Shown: positions 1 to 8,507 of the stretch, piece after piece
Position numbering within the stretch: position 1 is the first letter of the stretch
How the letters are laid out: each line of letters starts with the position of its first letter
DNA from: Sediminicola sp040566555
GTDB lineage: Bacteria > Bacteroidota > Bacteroidia > Flavobacteriales > Flavobacteriaceae
Length of the DNA stretch: 64,000 bases
Reading direction: 5' to 3'
NCBI RefSeq assembly: GCF_040566555.1
Contig: NZ_JBEWYP010000001.1
Coordinates: forward strand, 434,001-498,000
Notes under the pieces: model-generated
What the model was told of the DNA's origin: nothing
Databases searched by the model: none
The model's input: the letters and a program-made list of their open reading frames with translations, nothing else
Translations under genes and position numbers: made by a program

Positions 1-1114
1 AAAACGCAACAGCAATGGGGCCATGCGGATTATTGAATACAGAAAAGAAGCCCACATAAATTCCAAGCATAAGTGGCAATATGATCGGAAAGATAAATTG
101 TTGGGTATCGGTCTCATTGTCTACAGCAGCACCAATTGCGGCATAAATGGAACTATAGATCAAATAACCAAGAATAAAATAGACCAAAAAAAAGGAAATT
201 AGCATAGCCCAGGGGATCTGAAATAATTCATTGGCATACAACTGCATCGTTTCATTGGCACTACTTGGAGAAATACCGCCAACAGCCTCAGAGCCCATGC
301 CGCTGCCATTGCTTAGGGCGGCAGGTTCAATACCAAAAATTAGTATGACCACAGAGAGCAGTAGAATAGCTGATACGATCCAAATGGCAAATTGTGTAAT
401 ACCGGCAAGGGAAGTGCCAATAATTTTTCCCAGCATCAATTGAAAAGGCTTTACTGAAGAAATAATGACTTCGATAATCCTGCTTGTTTTTTCCTCTATG
501 ACACTTCGCATGACGAAGCCACCGTAGATGATGATGAACATCATGATAAGATACCCAAATCCACCGCCAATAATAGCCTTAAGCTCATTTATGCCCTTTA
601 AATTTTGTTCCCCACTAAAAGTGGTGGCATTAATTTCGTAACGCTTGTCCATAGCTTCAAAAGCTGCCACCGAAACCCCTAAATCCTGTATTCTTCCAAG
701 TCTCAAGCGATCCTGAAAAGTATCTTCCAATATTTCAAGTACAGATGTGCTTGGGGAATCCTTGCTATAAAATACAGCATCTTGAGCTGCCGTTTCCAGA
801 TCACTGTTCTTGGGAATATGCAAGAGGCCGTAAAATCCTAAACTAGCCGTAGAATCCTTGGCGGCCTGAAGGTTTATATCTTTAAAATTAACGTAAGAGA
901 GATTATCCGTGGAAAGAAAATCATTGGAAAAATAATCGCTCTCGTTCAGGATCGTAATAACACGCTCCTCATTGTCGTTCACCTTGGTCAAATATGCAAT
1001 GAGCACTACCATACCCACCATAAGAATGGGACTTAAAAAGGTCATGATCACAAAGGATTTATTCCTAACCTTTGCCAAATACTCCCGCTTAATAATGAGT
1101 AACAGCTTATTCAT
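1..1114 (-). CDS. ABC-2 type transporter permease (NatB-like), C-terminus cut by window edge
   Basis: Membrane permease half of an ABC exporter. The reading frame starts with ATG at 1114 and stays open to position 2, so about 371 residues are present and the C-terminus lies outside the window. The N-terminus has a basic cytoplasmic stretch followed by a membrane segment near residues 20-42, then a long soluble extracellular domain (about 45-210), then several hydrophobic segments. An extracellular domain between TM1 and TM2 is typical of the NatB/ABC-2 family. A conserved-looking VIEEKTSRIIEVIISS segment sits at the membrane re-entry. The start overlaps the stop of the upstream ATPase gene by 8 bases, so the two are translationally coupled. 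Substrate cannot be told; sodium, peptide or drug export are all possible. Confidence 0.85.
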   Translation of the reverse strand, partial: MNKLLLIIKREYLAKVRNKSFVIMTFLSPILMVGMVVLIAYLTKVNDNEERVITILNESDYFSNDFLSTDNLSYVNFKDINLQAAKDSTASLGFYGLLHIPKNSDLETAAQDAVFYSKDSPSTSVLEILEDTFQDRLRLGRIQDLGVSVAAFEAMDKRYEINATTFSGEQNLKGINELKAIIGGGFGYLIMMFIIIYGGFVMRSVIEEKTSRIIEVIISSVKPFQLMLGKIIGTSLAGITQFAIWIVSAILLLSVVILIFGIEPAALSNGSGMGSEAVGGISPSSANETMQLYANELFQIPWAMLISFFLVYFILGYLIYSSIYAAIGAAVDNETDTQQFIFPIILPLMLGIYVGFFSVFNNPHGPIAVAF

Positions 1115-2042
1115 GGGTATTTTTACTTTGGATGGTTTGAATAAAAATTTCGTTTGCCGATGGAATGGTCTCAACAAAATGATTGATATTTGCTTTGGAG
1201 GACAGATGCGCCAGAAGATCGCCCGTATGGTTATTTGGCAATTGAATGGTGAAATCCAATTGATTTTCTTCCCTTAGAAAAATAGGTGCAGATATGGCAA
1301 ATTTCTGCTGCAGTTCGTTCAGTAGACTTTCCCCATCCAGCACTTCCAGCCCAACCTTAAAAACATTGTTCTTGTAGGCCTTTTTAATTTCGGATAATTT
1401 CCCATCCAGAATTTTTTCCGACTTATGGATAAGTGCGATATATTCACAGAGCTCTTCTACAGATTCCATACGATGTGTAGAGAAAATTATAGAAGTCCCG
1501 TTTTCCTTCAATTGAAGTATCTCATCCTTTATAAGATTGGCATTTATAGGATCAAAACCACTAAATGGCTCATCAAAGATCAATAGTTTGGGCTGGTGTA
1601 GTACAGTTACAATGAACTGAATCTTCTGTGCCATTCCCTTGGAGAGTTCCTGTACCTTTTTTCCCCACCAATCACCTATTTCCAATCTGTCGAACCAATA
1701 TTTCAATCGTTCCTTTGCCTCCGTTTTTGAAAGGCCTTTCAATTGCGCCAAATACAATGCCTGTTCCCCAACCTTCATACTTTTATAGAGCCCTCTTTCT
1801 TCCGGCAAATAACCGATCAGGGAAATGTGGTGGGGCTGTAGCGGTTTCCCGTCAAAATATACCTTCCCGCTATCAGGATAGGTAATTTGGTTAATGATTC
1901 TGATCAAAGTTGTTTTTCCAGCACCATTTGGTCCAAGGAGGCCGTAAATACTATTCTTTGGAATTTCAAGGGAAACATTTGTAAGTGCCGCGTGATCCCC
2001 AAATTGTTTGGAGACACTGTCAGCTACTAAAATAGAGTTCAT
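1107..2042 (-). CDS. ABC transporter ATP-binding protein (NatA-like)
   Basis: Cytoplasmic ATPase that would power the neighbouring permease. The 311 residues contain Walker A GPNGAGKTT (37-45), signature LSKGMAQ (133-139), Walker B LLIFDEP (153-159) and an H-loop histidine in STHRMES. The region after about residue 215 fits the DUF4162 C-terminal extension common in ABC-2 exporter ATPases. The signature has Met-Ala where many proteins have Gln-Gln, which is usual for this subfamily. It is the first gene of a two-gene operon; its stop overlaps the permease start. No substrate can be inferred. Confidence 0.92.
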   Translation of the reverse strand: MNSILVADSVSKQFGDHAALTNVSLEIPKNSIYGLLGPNGAGKTTLIRIINQITYPDSGKVYFDGKPLQPHHISLIGYLPEERGLYKSMKVGEQALYLAQLKGLSKTEAKERLKYWFDRLEIGDWWGKKVQELSKGMAQKIQFIVTVLHQPKLLIFDEPFSGFDPINANLIKDEILQLKENGTSIIFSTHRMESVEELCEYIALIHKSEKILDGKLSEIKKAYKNNVFKVGLEVLDGESLLNELQQKFAISAPIFLREENQLDFTIQLPNNHTGDLLAHLSSKANINHFVETIPSANEIFIQTIQSKNTHE

Positions 2043-2117
2043 GTACGCAATTTTTCCAAAGATAATTAAATGCTTTAAAAGGAGATTTGACTTTAAGATG
2101 TTTTATTAAAAACAAAA

Positions 2118-2144
2118 CCCACCCTTATCAGAAATAAGGATGGG
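2118..2144 (-). terminator. Rho-independent terminator after dnaJ
   Basis: An 11-base arm (2118-2128) pairs with 2134-2144 around a 5-base loop, with one C-A mismatch. Read on the minus strand the hairpin is followed by a T-rich stretch. It lies just downstream of the dnaJ stop codon. Confidence 0.75.
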
Positions 2145-2235
2145 AAAAAAATTGCTATGAAAAAGAAAATTAATATTGGTTTCCCAATATTAAATCAAAT
2201 ATACGTTTTTTATTTAAAATCAAAACTATAATACC

Positions 2236-3363
2236 CTAAGAGAACATATCCTTCACTTTTTCAAAAAATGACTTATCGGATTTCTCTGGATTGGGAACAA
2301 AATTCTCATGGTTTTGCATGCGTTCAAAAAACTCCCTTTGTTCCTTATTCGCTTCTTTTGGGGTCCAAACATTTACATGGACCAAAAGATCTCCGGCACC
2401 ATATCCGTTAAGACTAGTGATTCCTTTACCTCTTAGTCTTAAGATTTTGCCCGATTGAATGCCCGGTTCCAATTTGATCCTCACCTTTCCAGTTACCGAA
2501 TCTATTTCTTTTGAAGTTCCCAGAACAGCCTCAGAGAAGCTTACATAAAGGTCGTAGTGAAGATTATCCCCTTCTCTTTTCAAGGTATCGTGCTCTTCCG
2601 TTTCAATGGCCACCAATAAATCTCCTGGTACTCCATTCCCTGGTGCATCGTTACCCTTGCCTGAAACTTTTAACTGCATGCCTTCCTCAACACCTCCTGG
2701 TATCTTAATGGACACGGTTTCTTCTTTTTGGATCAACCCGTGTGCATCAGCTTCATTGGGTTTTTTATCTATGCTCTGCCCGCTACCACCACAAACGTTA
2801 CACGTTGCTGCAGTTTGCATCCTACCTAAAATGGTGTTGGTAATTTTTGTTACCTGACCCCTACCCCCACATGTGGAGCACGTAGTATAGGTAACGCCCT
2901 CTGCTTGGACTTTTCTTCTTACTTTGACCGTTTTTTCAACGCCATTGGCTACTTCTTCCAGGGTTAGCTTAACCCTAATCCTCAGGTTGCTCCCTTTGAC
3001 CCTGCGTTGTTGGCCACCGCCACCAAAACCGCTAAAGCCACCAAAGCCACCGCCGCCGCCAAATGCACTGCCAAAGATATCTCCGAACTGACTGAATATG
3101 TCATCCATATTCATACCACCTCCACCGCCGAAACCGCCGTTTTCAAATGCAGCGTGTCCGTATTGGTCGTATCTAGCTTTTTTATTTGGATCACTGAGGA
3201 CCTCATAGGCCTCAGCTGCTTTTTTGAACATTTCTTCGGCCTTGGTATCACCAGGATTTTTATCAGGGTGATATTCAATAGCTTTTTTGCGATACCCTTT
3301 TTTTATTTCGGCAGCACTCGCATTTTTACCAATTCCTAAAATGTCATAATAATCTTCCTTCAT
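2236..3363 (-). CDS. dnaJ: Chaperone DnaJ with reduced zinc-finger domain
   Basis: Hsp40 co-chaperone that delivers unfolded proteins to DnaK and stimulates its ATPase. The J domain (1-70) carries HPD at 32-34, followed by a Gly/Phe-rich linker (about 75-118) and the C-terminal substrate-binding beta domains. The zinc domain has only two CxxCxGxG motifs, Cys162/165 and Cys188/191, where the classical protein has four. By position these are motifs II and III, which form zinc centre II; motifs I and IV are absent. Total length of 375 residues is normal for a full DnaJ, and I recall this reduction in other Flavobacteriaceae, so it is probably a lineage trait. It follows grpE with a 9-base gap, forming a heat-shock operon. 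Confidence 0.96.
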   Translation of the reverse strand: MKEDYYDILGIGKNASAAEIKKGYRKKAIEYHPDKNPGDTKAEEMFKKAAEAYEVLSDPNKKARYDQYGHAAFENGGFGGGGGMNMDDIFSQFGDIFGSAFGGGGGFGGFSGFGGGGQQRRVKGSNLRIRVKLTLEEVANGVEKTVKVRRKVQAEGVTYTTCSTCGGRGQVTKITNTILGRMQTAATCNVCGGSGQSIDKKPNEADAHGLIQKEETVSIKIPGGVEEGMQLKVSGKGNDAPGNGVPGDLLVAIETEEHDTLKREGDNLHYDLYVSFSEAVLGTSKEIDSVTGKVRIKLEPGIQSGKILRLRGKGITSLNGYGAGDLLVHVNVWTPKEANKEQREFFERMQNHENFVPNPEKSDKSFFEKVKDMFS

Positions 3364-3372
3364 ACTTTTTAT

Positions 3373-3945
3373 TTAGTTCCCAACAACAACTTTTGGATGA
3401 CGAATAATTTTATCCCCTAGGGTAAAACCTTTTTCAATAACATCAATTATTTTACCTTTCAATTTTTTGTCAGGTGCTGGTATCTGTGTTATGGCATCAT
3501 GCAGTTCAGCATCGAAATTATCACCTTGTTTCGTTTCGATGACTTGCAGTCCCTTTCCCTTTAATACTTCATTAAATTTATTGTTGATAAGCTCAACTCC
3601 TTTATACATCTCCTTATCATCGGATTTCGCCAATTCCTTCATCGCACGATCAAAATCATCAATTACCGGCAATAAAGAAACGATAACTTCCTGACCTGCA
3701 GTTTTAAACAATTCCATTCGTTCTTTGGAAGTACGTCTCTTGTAATTTTCAAATTCCGCAAATAGACGTAAAAACTTATCTTTTTCTTTGGCCAAATCCT
3801 CCTGCAATTGTTCCTCTGCCGTCAATTCTTCCTGGGCTTCCAAATTTTCTTCACCTACCTTCCCATCATTATCCTGCATTGCATCATTAATTGGTGCATC
3901 GGAAACCATTTCATCCATTTCTTCTGCTTTATTTTTCTTACTCAT
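3373..3945 (-). CDS. grpE: Nucleotide exchange factor GrpE
   Basis: Releases ADP from DnaK so that the chaperone cycle can continue. The 190-residue protein has an acidic, poorly ordered N-terminus (1-50), a long coiled-coil helix (about 50-105, with ENYKRRTSKER), and the C-terminal beta domain ending in DKIIRHPKVVVG. Length and layout match the family. It is the first gene of a grpE-dnaJ operon with its own -7 box about 36 bases upstream of the start codon. Confidence 0.96.
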   Translation of the reverse strand: MSKKNKAEEMDEMVSDAPINDAMQDNDGKVGEENLEAQEELTAEEQLQEDLAKEKDKFLRLFAEFENYKRRTSKERMELFKTAGQEVIVSLLPVIDDFDRAMKELAKSDDKEMYKGVELINNKFNEVLKGKGLQVIETKQGDNFDAELHDAITQIPAPDKKLKGKIIDVIEKGFTLGDKIIRHPKVVVGN

Positions 3946-3980
3946 ATGTATGTCTTTAAAATCGTGGTAAATTCAGATGG

Positions 3981-4012
3981 CAAAAGTACTGCCAATTCTT
4001 TAAAAATGTCAA
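3981..4012 (-). promoter_or_regulatory. Promoter of grpE-dnaJ
   Basis: On the minus strand a TACTTTTG box (3988-3981) fits the Bacteroidota -7 consensus TAnnTTTG. A TTG at 4012-4010 lies 21 bases upstream, within the usual spacing for the -33 element. The predicted transcription start is about 30 bases before the grpE ATG. No CIRCE-like inverted repeat is visible. Confidence 0.6.
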
Positions 4013-4037
4013 AATGTCATTAAATTTTATAAAAAAA

Positions 4038-4060
4038 CATCCACTTTAGGCGGATGTTGT
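4038..4060 (-). terminator. Terminator downstream of the SDR39U1 epimerase gene
   Basis: Inverted repeat AACATCC / GGATGTT around a 9-base loop. On the minus strand it is followed by a run of seven T residues. It separates the epimerase transcript from the grpE promoter. Confidence 0.75.
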
Positions 4061-4095
4061 TTATGTTTTGACATTGATATAATTTCTTTGTCCGT

Positions 4096-5058
4096 TTAGC
4101 TCAAAAATTCGGTTTGGGAAACAGGAGCATCTTGCTTAACCTTGCTTGCATCAGAATAAACACCTTCCAGTGCCTTACATATATTGGGATAATGAAAATT
4201 AAACCCCTCTTCTTCCATTTTCTTACTGCTTACACGTTGGCTGGCAAAAAGGATATAGGACATTTCCCCCAGAATCAGCTTCATTGGAAATTCGGGGATA
4301 TTTGGCAGAATCAAAGGTTTTTTCAATTGCTTCGCAATTTCCCTGATCAATTTATTGTTGCAAACAGGATTTGGGGCAACCCCATTATAAACACCTTGTA
4401 ATTTGTTATTGGCAACAAATAGGAACATTCTGGACAAATCATTGATGTGTATCCATGACTGCCATTGGTCGCCTGTCCCAAATGCAGCACCGACATAATT
4501 ATTAATTGGCTTAGCCATTTCCGGAAGAGCACCGCCCTTGTCTGAAAGCACCATGCCTATTCTAATTTTAGCAACACTAAAATTGAACTTTTTGAACGTA
4601 TCGGCCTCCTTTTCCCAAGCTTGGACCACACTGCCCAAAAAACTATCGTCCACAGCCTCTTCTTCCTCAGAATAATAATTGGAAAGGGAGTCGGGATATA
4701 TTCCTATGGCAGAAGCAGATATAAATGACTCAATTTTACTCGAATCAACGTTTTCCACACCACTTCTCAATGTTTTCAGACTATTTATTCTGCTGTTTAG
4801 AATCGCCTGTTTATTGCTTTCCGTCCATCTTTTAGAAATTGAGACTCCGGCCAGATTAATGATAGAGGTAACTCCTTCAAAGCATTCAAGGTCAATTTCA
4901 CCTTTGGAAGGGTTCCAATAGAATCCTTTGTAATTGGGATTGGAAACAATTTTACTTTTACTTGTGGAGAGGTAATTAACGTCAAAATTTTTCTTGTGGC
5001 ACAACTCAACAATCGCTGATCCTACTAAACCTGTCGCACCTGTTATTAATATTTTCAT
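4096..5058 (-). CDS. TIGR01777-type SDR39U1 family NAD(P)-dependent epimerase
   Basis: Predicted cytoplasmic NAD(P)-binding Rossmann protein of the atypical short-chain dehydrogenase family that includes E. coli YfcH and human SDR39U1. The nucleotide-binding motif GATGLVG is at residues 7-13. Other family features are the NLAG stretch, the SASAIGIY segment containing the active-site region, and the C-terminal domain with ILGEMS and SSKKMEEEGF, followed by a short variable tail. At 320 residues it is slightly longer than the usual 300. The substrate of the family is unknown. It is a single-gene unit with its own terminator. Confidence 0.88.
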   Translation of the reverse strand: MKILITGATGLVGSAIVELCHKKNFDVNYLSTSKSKIVSNPNYKGFYWNPSKGEIDLECFEGVTSIINLAGVSISKRWTESNKQAILNSRINSLKTLRSGVENVDSSKIESFISASAIGIYPDSLSNYYSEEEEAVDDSFLGSVVQAWEKEADTFKKFNFSVAKIRIGMVLSDKGGALPEMAKPINNYVGAAFGTGDQWQSWIHINDLSRMFLFVANNKLQGVYNGVAPNPVCNNKLIREIAKQLKKPLILPNIPEFPMKLILGEMSYILFASQRVSSKKMEEEGFNFHYPNICKALEGVYSDASKVKQDAPVSQTEFLS

Positions 5059-5171
5059 GTTAATTTTTAAGTAAAGATATGGGTTTTAAGCAGGGAGGTC
5101 AAACCCTTTAATTAAGGTTTAACAGTATTGGCCAACAATAACTTAAGGAAATTATAATTTTATGTTATTAT

Positions 5172-5855
5172 TTAACTTTTAACTTCATCCAAATCAATTT
5201 TCACAGCTCGGAGCATCTCCCTCTTCCCTGGGGGACCGGGTAAACGTTCCACTTTAAAACCAACTGCCTGCATGGCCCTTCGCACACTTCCTTTTGCGGC
5301 ATAGGTCACCAGCACTCCATTTTCACTGAGGGCATTGAACATCTTTTGAAAAAGCGTCTCTGTCCATAGTTCGGGCTGTACCCTTGCGCCAAAAGCATCA
5401 AAATAAATAAGGTCATACCCCTCCTTATCAGTAATATCCATAAAATCTTTTTGTTGCTTATGGAGGGTAAAATTTTTGGTCAATCCTATGGTTTCCTCCC
5501 AGGGAGCATCATGCATTTTTTCGAAACCACTGGCCAACTCTTGGGCGTTGAGTTCACTAATATAATCTAACTGTTTTACCTCTTCCTTGGTCACGGGATA
5601 AGCTTCTACCCCTGTATACGCTATTTCCAAATTGTACCTGCCGGCTTCTTTCCATGTAATTAGGGCATTCAGACCTGTGCCAAACCCAATTTCAAGTATT
5701 GAAATCTTCCTATTTTCAAAAAGCGATAGACCATGCTTAATAAACACATGGTATGCTTCTTGGACAGCACCATGCTTGGAGTGGTATTGTTCATCCCATT
5801 CCTCTATTTGTATGGTCTTTGAACCATCTGAAGTGGTAATAATTTTTCGTTTCAT
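5172..5855 (-). CDS. mnmD: tRNA mnm5s2U34 methyltransferase MnmD
   Basis: SAM-dependent methyltransferase that completes the 5-methylaminomethyl-2-thiouridine modification at the wobble base of some tRNAs. In Enterobacteria this is one half of MnmC; here it stands alone, as in many bacteria. Visible features are the SAM motif ILEIGFGTGLNA near residues 54-65, the acidic YDLIYFDAFGARVQPELWT block, and a C-terminal YAAKGSVRRAMQAVGF with LPGPPGKREML, all diagnostic of the family. Its start codon lies one base after the stop of the DUF4920 lipoprotein gene, so it is the second gene of a two-gene operon. Confidence 0.93.
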   Translation of the reverse strand: MKRKIITTSDGSKTIQIEEWDEQYHSKHGAVQEAYHVFIKHGLSLFENRKISILEIGFGTGLNALITWKEAGRYNLEIAYTGVEAYPVTKEEVKQLDYISELNAQELASGFEKMHDAPWEETIGLTKNFTLHKQQKDFMDITDKEGYDLIYFDAFGARVQPELWTETLFQKMFNALSENGVLVTYAAKGSVRRAMQAVGFKVERLPGPPGKREMLRAVKIDLDEVKS

Positions 5856-5856
5856 C

Positions 5857-6360
5857 CTATTGTTTTATCAGAACACCATCTGCCTCGAAACTATACGTTT
5901 TTTTCGGTTCGGTGATCAATGCCAATTCATCTTCCGATTTACCAGTATCTTTTGCAAAATGCCTTTGATCCTCAACGGATTGTTGCTCTACAAAAGCCTT
6001 CCCATTGACTACGACTTCTTTGCCTACAATATCCTTGGGCATAAAAAAACCATAGCCCTTAAACCGCACCATAGCTTCTTGGCCATCTTCCAGTTTCAAC
6101 TTCATCCAACATCCTTTGGCCTGACAAACTTCGGTAACGGTAGCCGTAAATTTTGAAGTGAGGGTGTCGGATACCTCTAAATTCTTGTAGCGATTCCACA
6201 TTTCCGATTCGGCAATAGCTCCAATGGACTGAATTTCATCGCCGTAGGTGTTGTAATTTACAGTTTCTACCGCTTTTTCAGATGCTAACGGGGTAGATTT
6301 CTTATCCTTACATGAGACAATCACTAGCATTAAAACAAGCAAAATGTTAAAACTTTTCAT
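5857..6360 (-). CDS. DUF4920 lipoprotein
   Basis: Predicted periplasmic lipoprotein of unknown function. The start at 6360 was preferred over an upstream in-frame codon at 6423 because it places a short hydrophobic signal before a lipobox ending in IVSC with Cys near position 17. The mature part has the DUF4920 hallmarks: CQAKGCWMKLKLEDGQEAMVRFKGYGFFMP, an OB-like fold region with two cysteines that could bind metal or form a disulfide, followed by KEVVVNGKAF. It is the first gene of an operon with mnmD. The pairing with a tRNA modification enzyme has no obvious functional sense. Confidence 0.85.
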   Translation of the reverse strand: MKSFNILLVLMLVIVSCKDKKSTPLASEKAVETVNYNTYGDEIQSIGAIAESEMWNRYKNLEVSDTLTSKFTATVTEVCQAKGCWMKLKLEDGQEAMVRFKGYGFFMPKDIVGKEVVVNGKAFVEQQSVEDQRHFAKDTGKSEDELALITEPKKTYSFEADGVLIKQ

Positions 6361-6466
6361 ATCTGATAATTTTTTGTTCCATAATACAAATCTGGTCTTT
6401 TTTAAACGAAAAAAGAAGGGCAACTAGTGATAATTCATTAATTTTATTGCCACAAATTTAAATTGA

Positions 6467-7531
6467 ATGGATACGAGTGTAAAGAATGTTATCGTTGAAA
6501 AAGCGAAAACATCAAAAATTGACCAAGTAGATTTCAATAATCTATCATTTGGAAGTATAGTTACAGATCACATGATGGTATGCGACTATAAAGATGGCGC
6601 ATGGGAAACCCCCAAGGTTGTTCCTTATCAGCCCATTACATTGGATCCTTCTTCCAAAATATTTCACTACGGACAATCTGTATTTGAGGGAATGAAGGCC
6701 TACAAGGATACAGACAACAACGTTTGGTTGTTCCGCCCTTTGGAAAACCAGAAACGCCTTAATATTTCATCTAAAAGATTGGCCATTCCGGAAATCCCTG
6801 AAGCATATTTTATGGAAGGCTTAAAGGCCTTGTTAAAAGTAGACCAGCAGTGGATCCCACAAACTGAAGGGAGCTCTCTGTATATCAGACCATTTGTATT
6901 CGCAACGGGGAAAGGGTTTCATGCCTCTCCTGCCAATGAATATAAATTTATTATTGCTTGCGCACCTTCTGGACCATACTTTTCTGGAAAGGTAAAGGTA
7001 TTGATAGAAGAAAAATACTCCAGGTCTGCAAACGGCGGGGTAGGTTTTGCCAAAGCTGGAGGTAACTATGCTGGACAATTCTACCCGACACAATTAGCTG
7101 TTGCGAAAGGATACAACCAAGTAATCTGGACCGATGACAATAGCCACGAATATATTGAGGAAGCAGGTGCTATGAACATCTTCATCAGGATCAATGACAC
7201 CTTGATTACTAGCCCTACCAGCGATAGGATATTGGATGGTATAACCAGAAAGAGCTTGATTGAACTCGCAAAAGATGAAGGCATTAATGTTGAAGTTCGA
7301 AAAATCACCGTAAAGGAAGTTGTTGAGGCATCTAAAAACGGTACGTTGATGGAAATGTTTGGCGCTGGAACAGCTGCCGTAATTTCACCGATCTCAGCTT
7401 TTGGTTTTCAAGAAAAGGATTACGAGCTTCCCGAGCTGGATAAAAGTTATGCTGCATTATTGAAGAAACGCATCACTGACATACAGTACAACAGAGCCGA
7501 AGACAAATTTGGCTGGAGGTATAAACTATAG
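6467..7531 (+). CDS. ilvE: Branched-chain amino acid aminotransferase
   Basis: PLP enzyme that interconverts leucine, isoleucine or valine with their 2-oxo acids, using glutamate/2-oxoglutarate. The 354-residue length and motifs place it in the longer BCAT type (fold type IV): FHYGQSVFEGMKAY (67-80), a pyridoxal lysine at K196 in GFAKAGGNYAG, EEAGAMNIF, and SDRILDGITRKSLI near 240. It is monocistronic, with a strong hairpin terminator 16 bases after the stop. Function is secure. Confidence 0.96.
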   Translation: MDTSVKNVIVEKAKTSKIDQVDFNNLSFGSIVTDHMMVCDYKDGAWETPKVVPYQPITLDPSSKIFHYGQSVFEGMKAYKDTDNNVWLFRPLENQKRLNISSKRLAIPEIPEAYFMEGLKALLKVDQQWIPQTEGSSLYIRPFVFATGKGFHASPANEYKFIIACAPSGPYFSGKVKVLIEEKYSRSANGGVGFAKAGGNYAGQFYPTQLAVAKGYNQVIWTDDNSHEYIEEAGAMNIFIRINDTLITSPTSDRILDGITRKSLIELAKDEGINVEVRKITVKEVVEASKNGTLMEMFGAGTAAVISPISAFGFQEKDYELPELDKSYAALLKKRITDIQYNRAEDKFGWRYKL

Positions 7532-7546
7532 TAAAGCGGATTACAT

Positions 7547-7576
7547 AAAAAAGCACCTTTTCAGGTGCTTTTTTTT
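7547..7576. terminator. Bidirectional terminator between ilvE and the MazG-like gene
   Basis: GCACCT / AGGTGC stem with TTTC loop, flanked by A and T runs on both sides, so it can end both converging transcripts. The far T run overlaps the stop region of the convergent gene. Confidence 0.9.
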
Positions 7577-7964
7577 ATTTCTTATCCAAAATTTCTTTGA
7601 TGTTTGGCTTAAAATAATTGGGACCTTTCAAAACCTTCCCATCTTCCCGGTAGATAGGTTTACCATTTTCATCCAATTTACTCATATTGCTGCGTTGTAT
7701 CTCTTCGAACACTTCCTCTATTTTATACTGCATGCCGTGTTCCAATATAGTGCCGCACAAGATATACAACATATCCCCTAGAGCATCCGCTACTTCCACC
7801 AAATCATTATTGTTGGCAGCCTCCAGATATTCCTTATTCTCCTCATCCATCAAATTATATCGAAGCAAATTTTTCCTTGCTCCCAAATCTGCCATGGTGG
7901 TATTGGACACCCCCAGACCAAATGAACTGTGGAATAGCTCTACTGCGCGAAGTTTACGTTTCAT
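7575..7964 (-). CDS. MazG-like nucleoside triphosphate pyrophosphohydrolase
   Basis: Small all-alpha NTP pyrophosphohydrolase of 129 residues, probably a house-cleaning enzyme hydrolysing a nucleotide or PRPP-linked substrate to the monophosphate. The metal-binding pattern is visible: acidic residues in LMDEENKEYLEA (helix 2) and VEVADALGDMLY (helix 3), the E-x-x-E and E-x-x-D pairs of the family. The C-terminal segment KLDENGKPIYREDGKVLKGPNYFKP is characteristic of the HisE-like subgroup with a substrate-recognition loop. Substrate is not predictable from sequence. It is divergent from the next small gene, with 42 bases between them. Confidence 0.85.
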   Translation of the reverse strand: MKRKLRAVELFHSSFGLGVSNTTMADLGARKNLLRYNLMDEENKEYLEAANNNDLVEVADALGDMLYILCGTILEHGMQYKIEEVFEEIQRSNMSKLDENGKPIYREDGKVLKGPNYFKPNIKEILDKK

Positions 7965-8006
7965 TTTTGTTGTATTTTAAGTTAGCTTTGCGTAAAAATA
8001 AAAAAT

Positions 8007-8195
8007 ATGTTCAGTAACGGACAATTAATTTTTGCCGGCTTTTTTGTGATTGTTTTTATTGGAGTTATGATATTTTCATATAAAAAAGACAAGCAACTGC
8101 ACCTTAAAAACTACAAAGGGGTCAAGTGGATTGGCATAACCTTCATAACCTTCATAATTATTCTTTTTATTATTAAGTATTTGCTTAAAAATTAA
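8007..8195 (+). CDS. Small two-helix membrane protein, unknown function
   Basis: A 62-residue protein with hydrophobic segments at about 7-24 and 41-58, linked by a short basic loop (KKDKQLHLKNYKGVKW). The loop charge suggests N-out/C-out topology with a cytoplasmic loop. I do not recognise a named family. The good codon pattern, ATG start and placement directly divergent from the MazG-like gene support a real gene. Confidence 0.7.
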   Translation: MFSNGQLIFAGFFVIVFIGVMIFSYKKDKQLHLKNYKGVKWIGITFITFIIILFIIKYLLKN

Positions 8196-8248
8196 CAGTT
8201 TAACTGATTTAACCACAAAAACTCCCACCTTCACAACATAAAATCCAA

Positions 8249-8283
8249 TTGCAACGTATAATATAAGAAAAGGCGTATTTTTG
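8249..8283 (+). promoter_or_regulatory. Promoter upstream of the small membrane protein and crcB
   Basis: TATTTTTG at 8276-8283 matches TAnnTTTG, with TTG at 8249-8251, 24 bases upstream (slightly long). The box overlaps a possible TTG start at 8281, which argues for translation from the ATG at 8311. Confidence 0.5.
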
Positions 8284-8310
8284 CGTTATACTGCTAAACA
8301 ATTCGGACAA

Positions 8311-8490
8311 ATGGTAACATTTTTTAACATTCTCATCACCTTGGTTGCAATAAATGCCATTCTTTTGATCTTTAGCGTAAACCGCACCAGCAAGAAGAAT
8401 ACAGTTACTGCAGATAAAAACTTACAAGGTTCGGCCACTAAGGTCTATCCAATTGATTTAAGTTCTTCCAATTACAAAAAAGCCATTTAG
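8311..8490 (+). CDS. Small single-span membrane protein upstream of crcB
   Basis: A 59-residue protein with one membrane helix at about 3-22 and a short polar tail (NRTSKKNTVTADKN). The ATG at 8311 is chosen because the alternative TTG at 8281 lies inside the predicted -7 box. It precedes crcB with a 17-base gap and probably shares its transcript. No family is recognised. Confidence 0.55.
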   Translation: MVTFFNILITLVAINAILLIFSVNRTSKKNTVTADKNLQGSATKVYPIDLSSSNYKKAI

Positions 8491-8507
8491 TTTTATACTT
8501 TTAGAGT

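Noticed and set aside
4114..4401. Plus-strand ORF of 95 codons opposite the epimerase gene
   Set aside because: Shadow of a well-supported gene on the other strand with no family features. Same judgement for the many other ORFs antisense to dnaJ, icmF, prfA, purM, glnN and GH149.
8281..8310. TTG start at 8281 for the small membrane protein
   Set aside because: The codon lies inside the predicted TATTTTTG -7 box; the ATG at 8311 is more likely.
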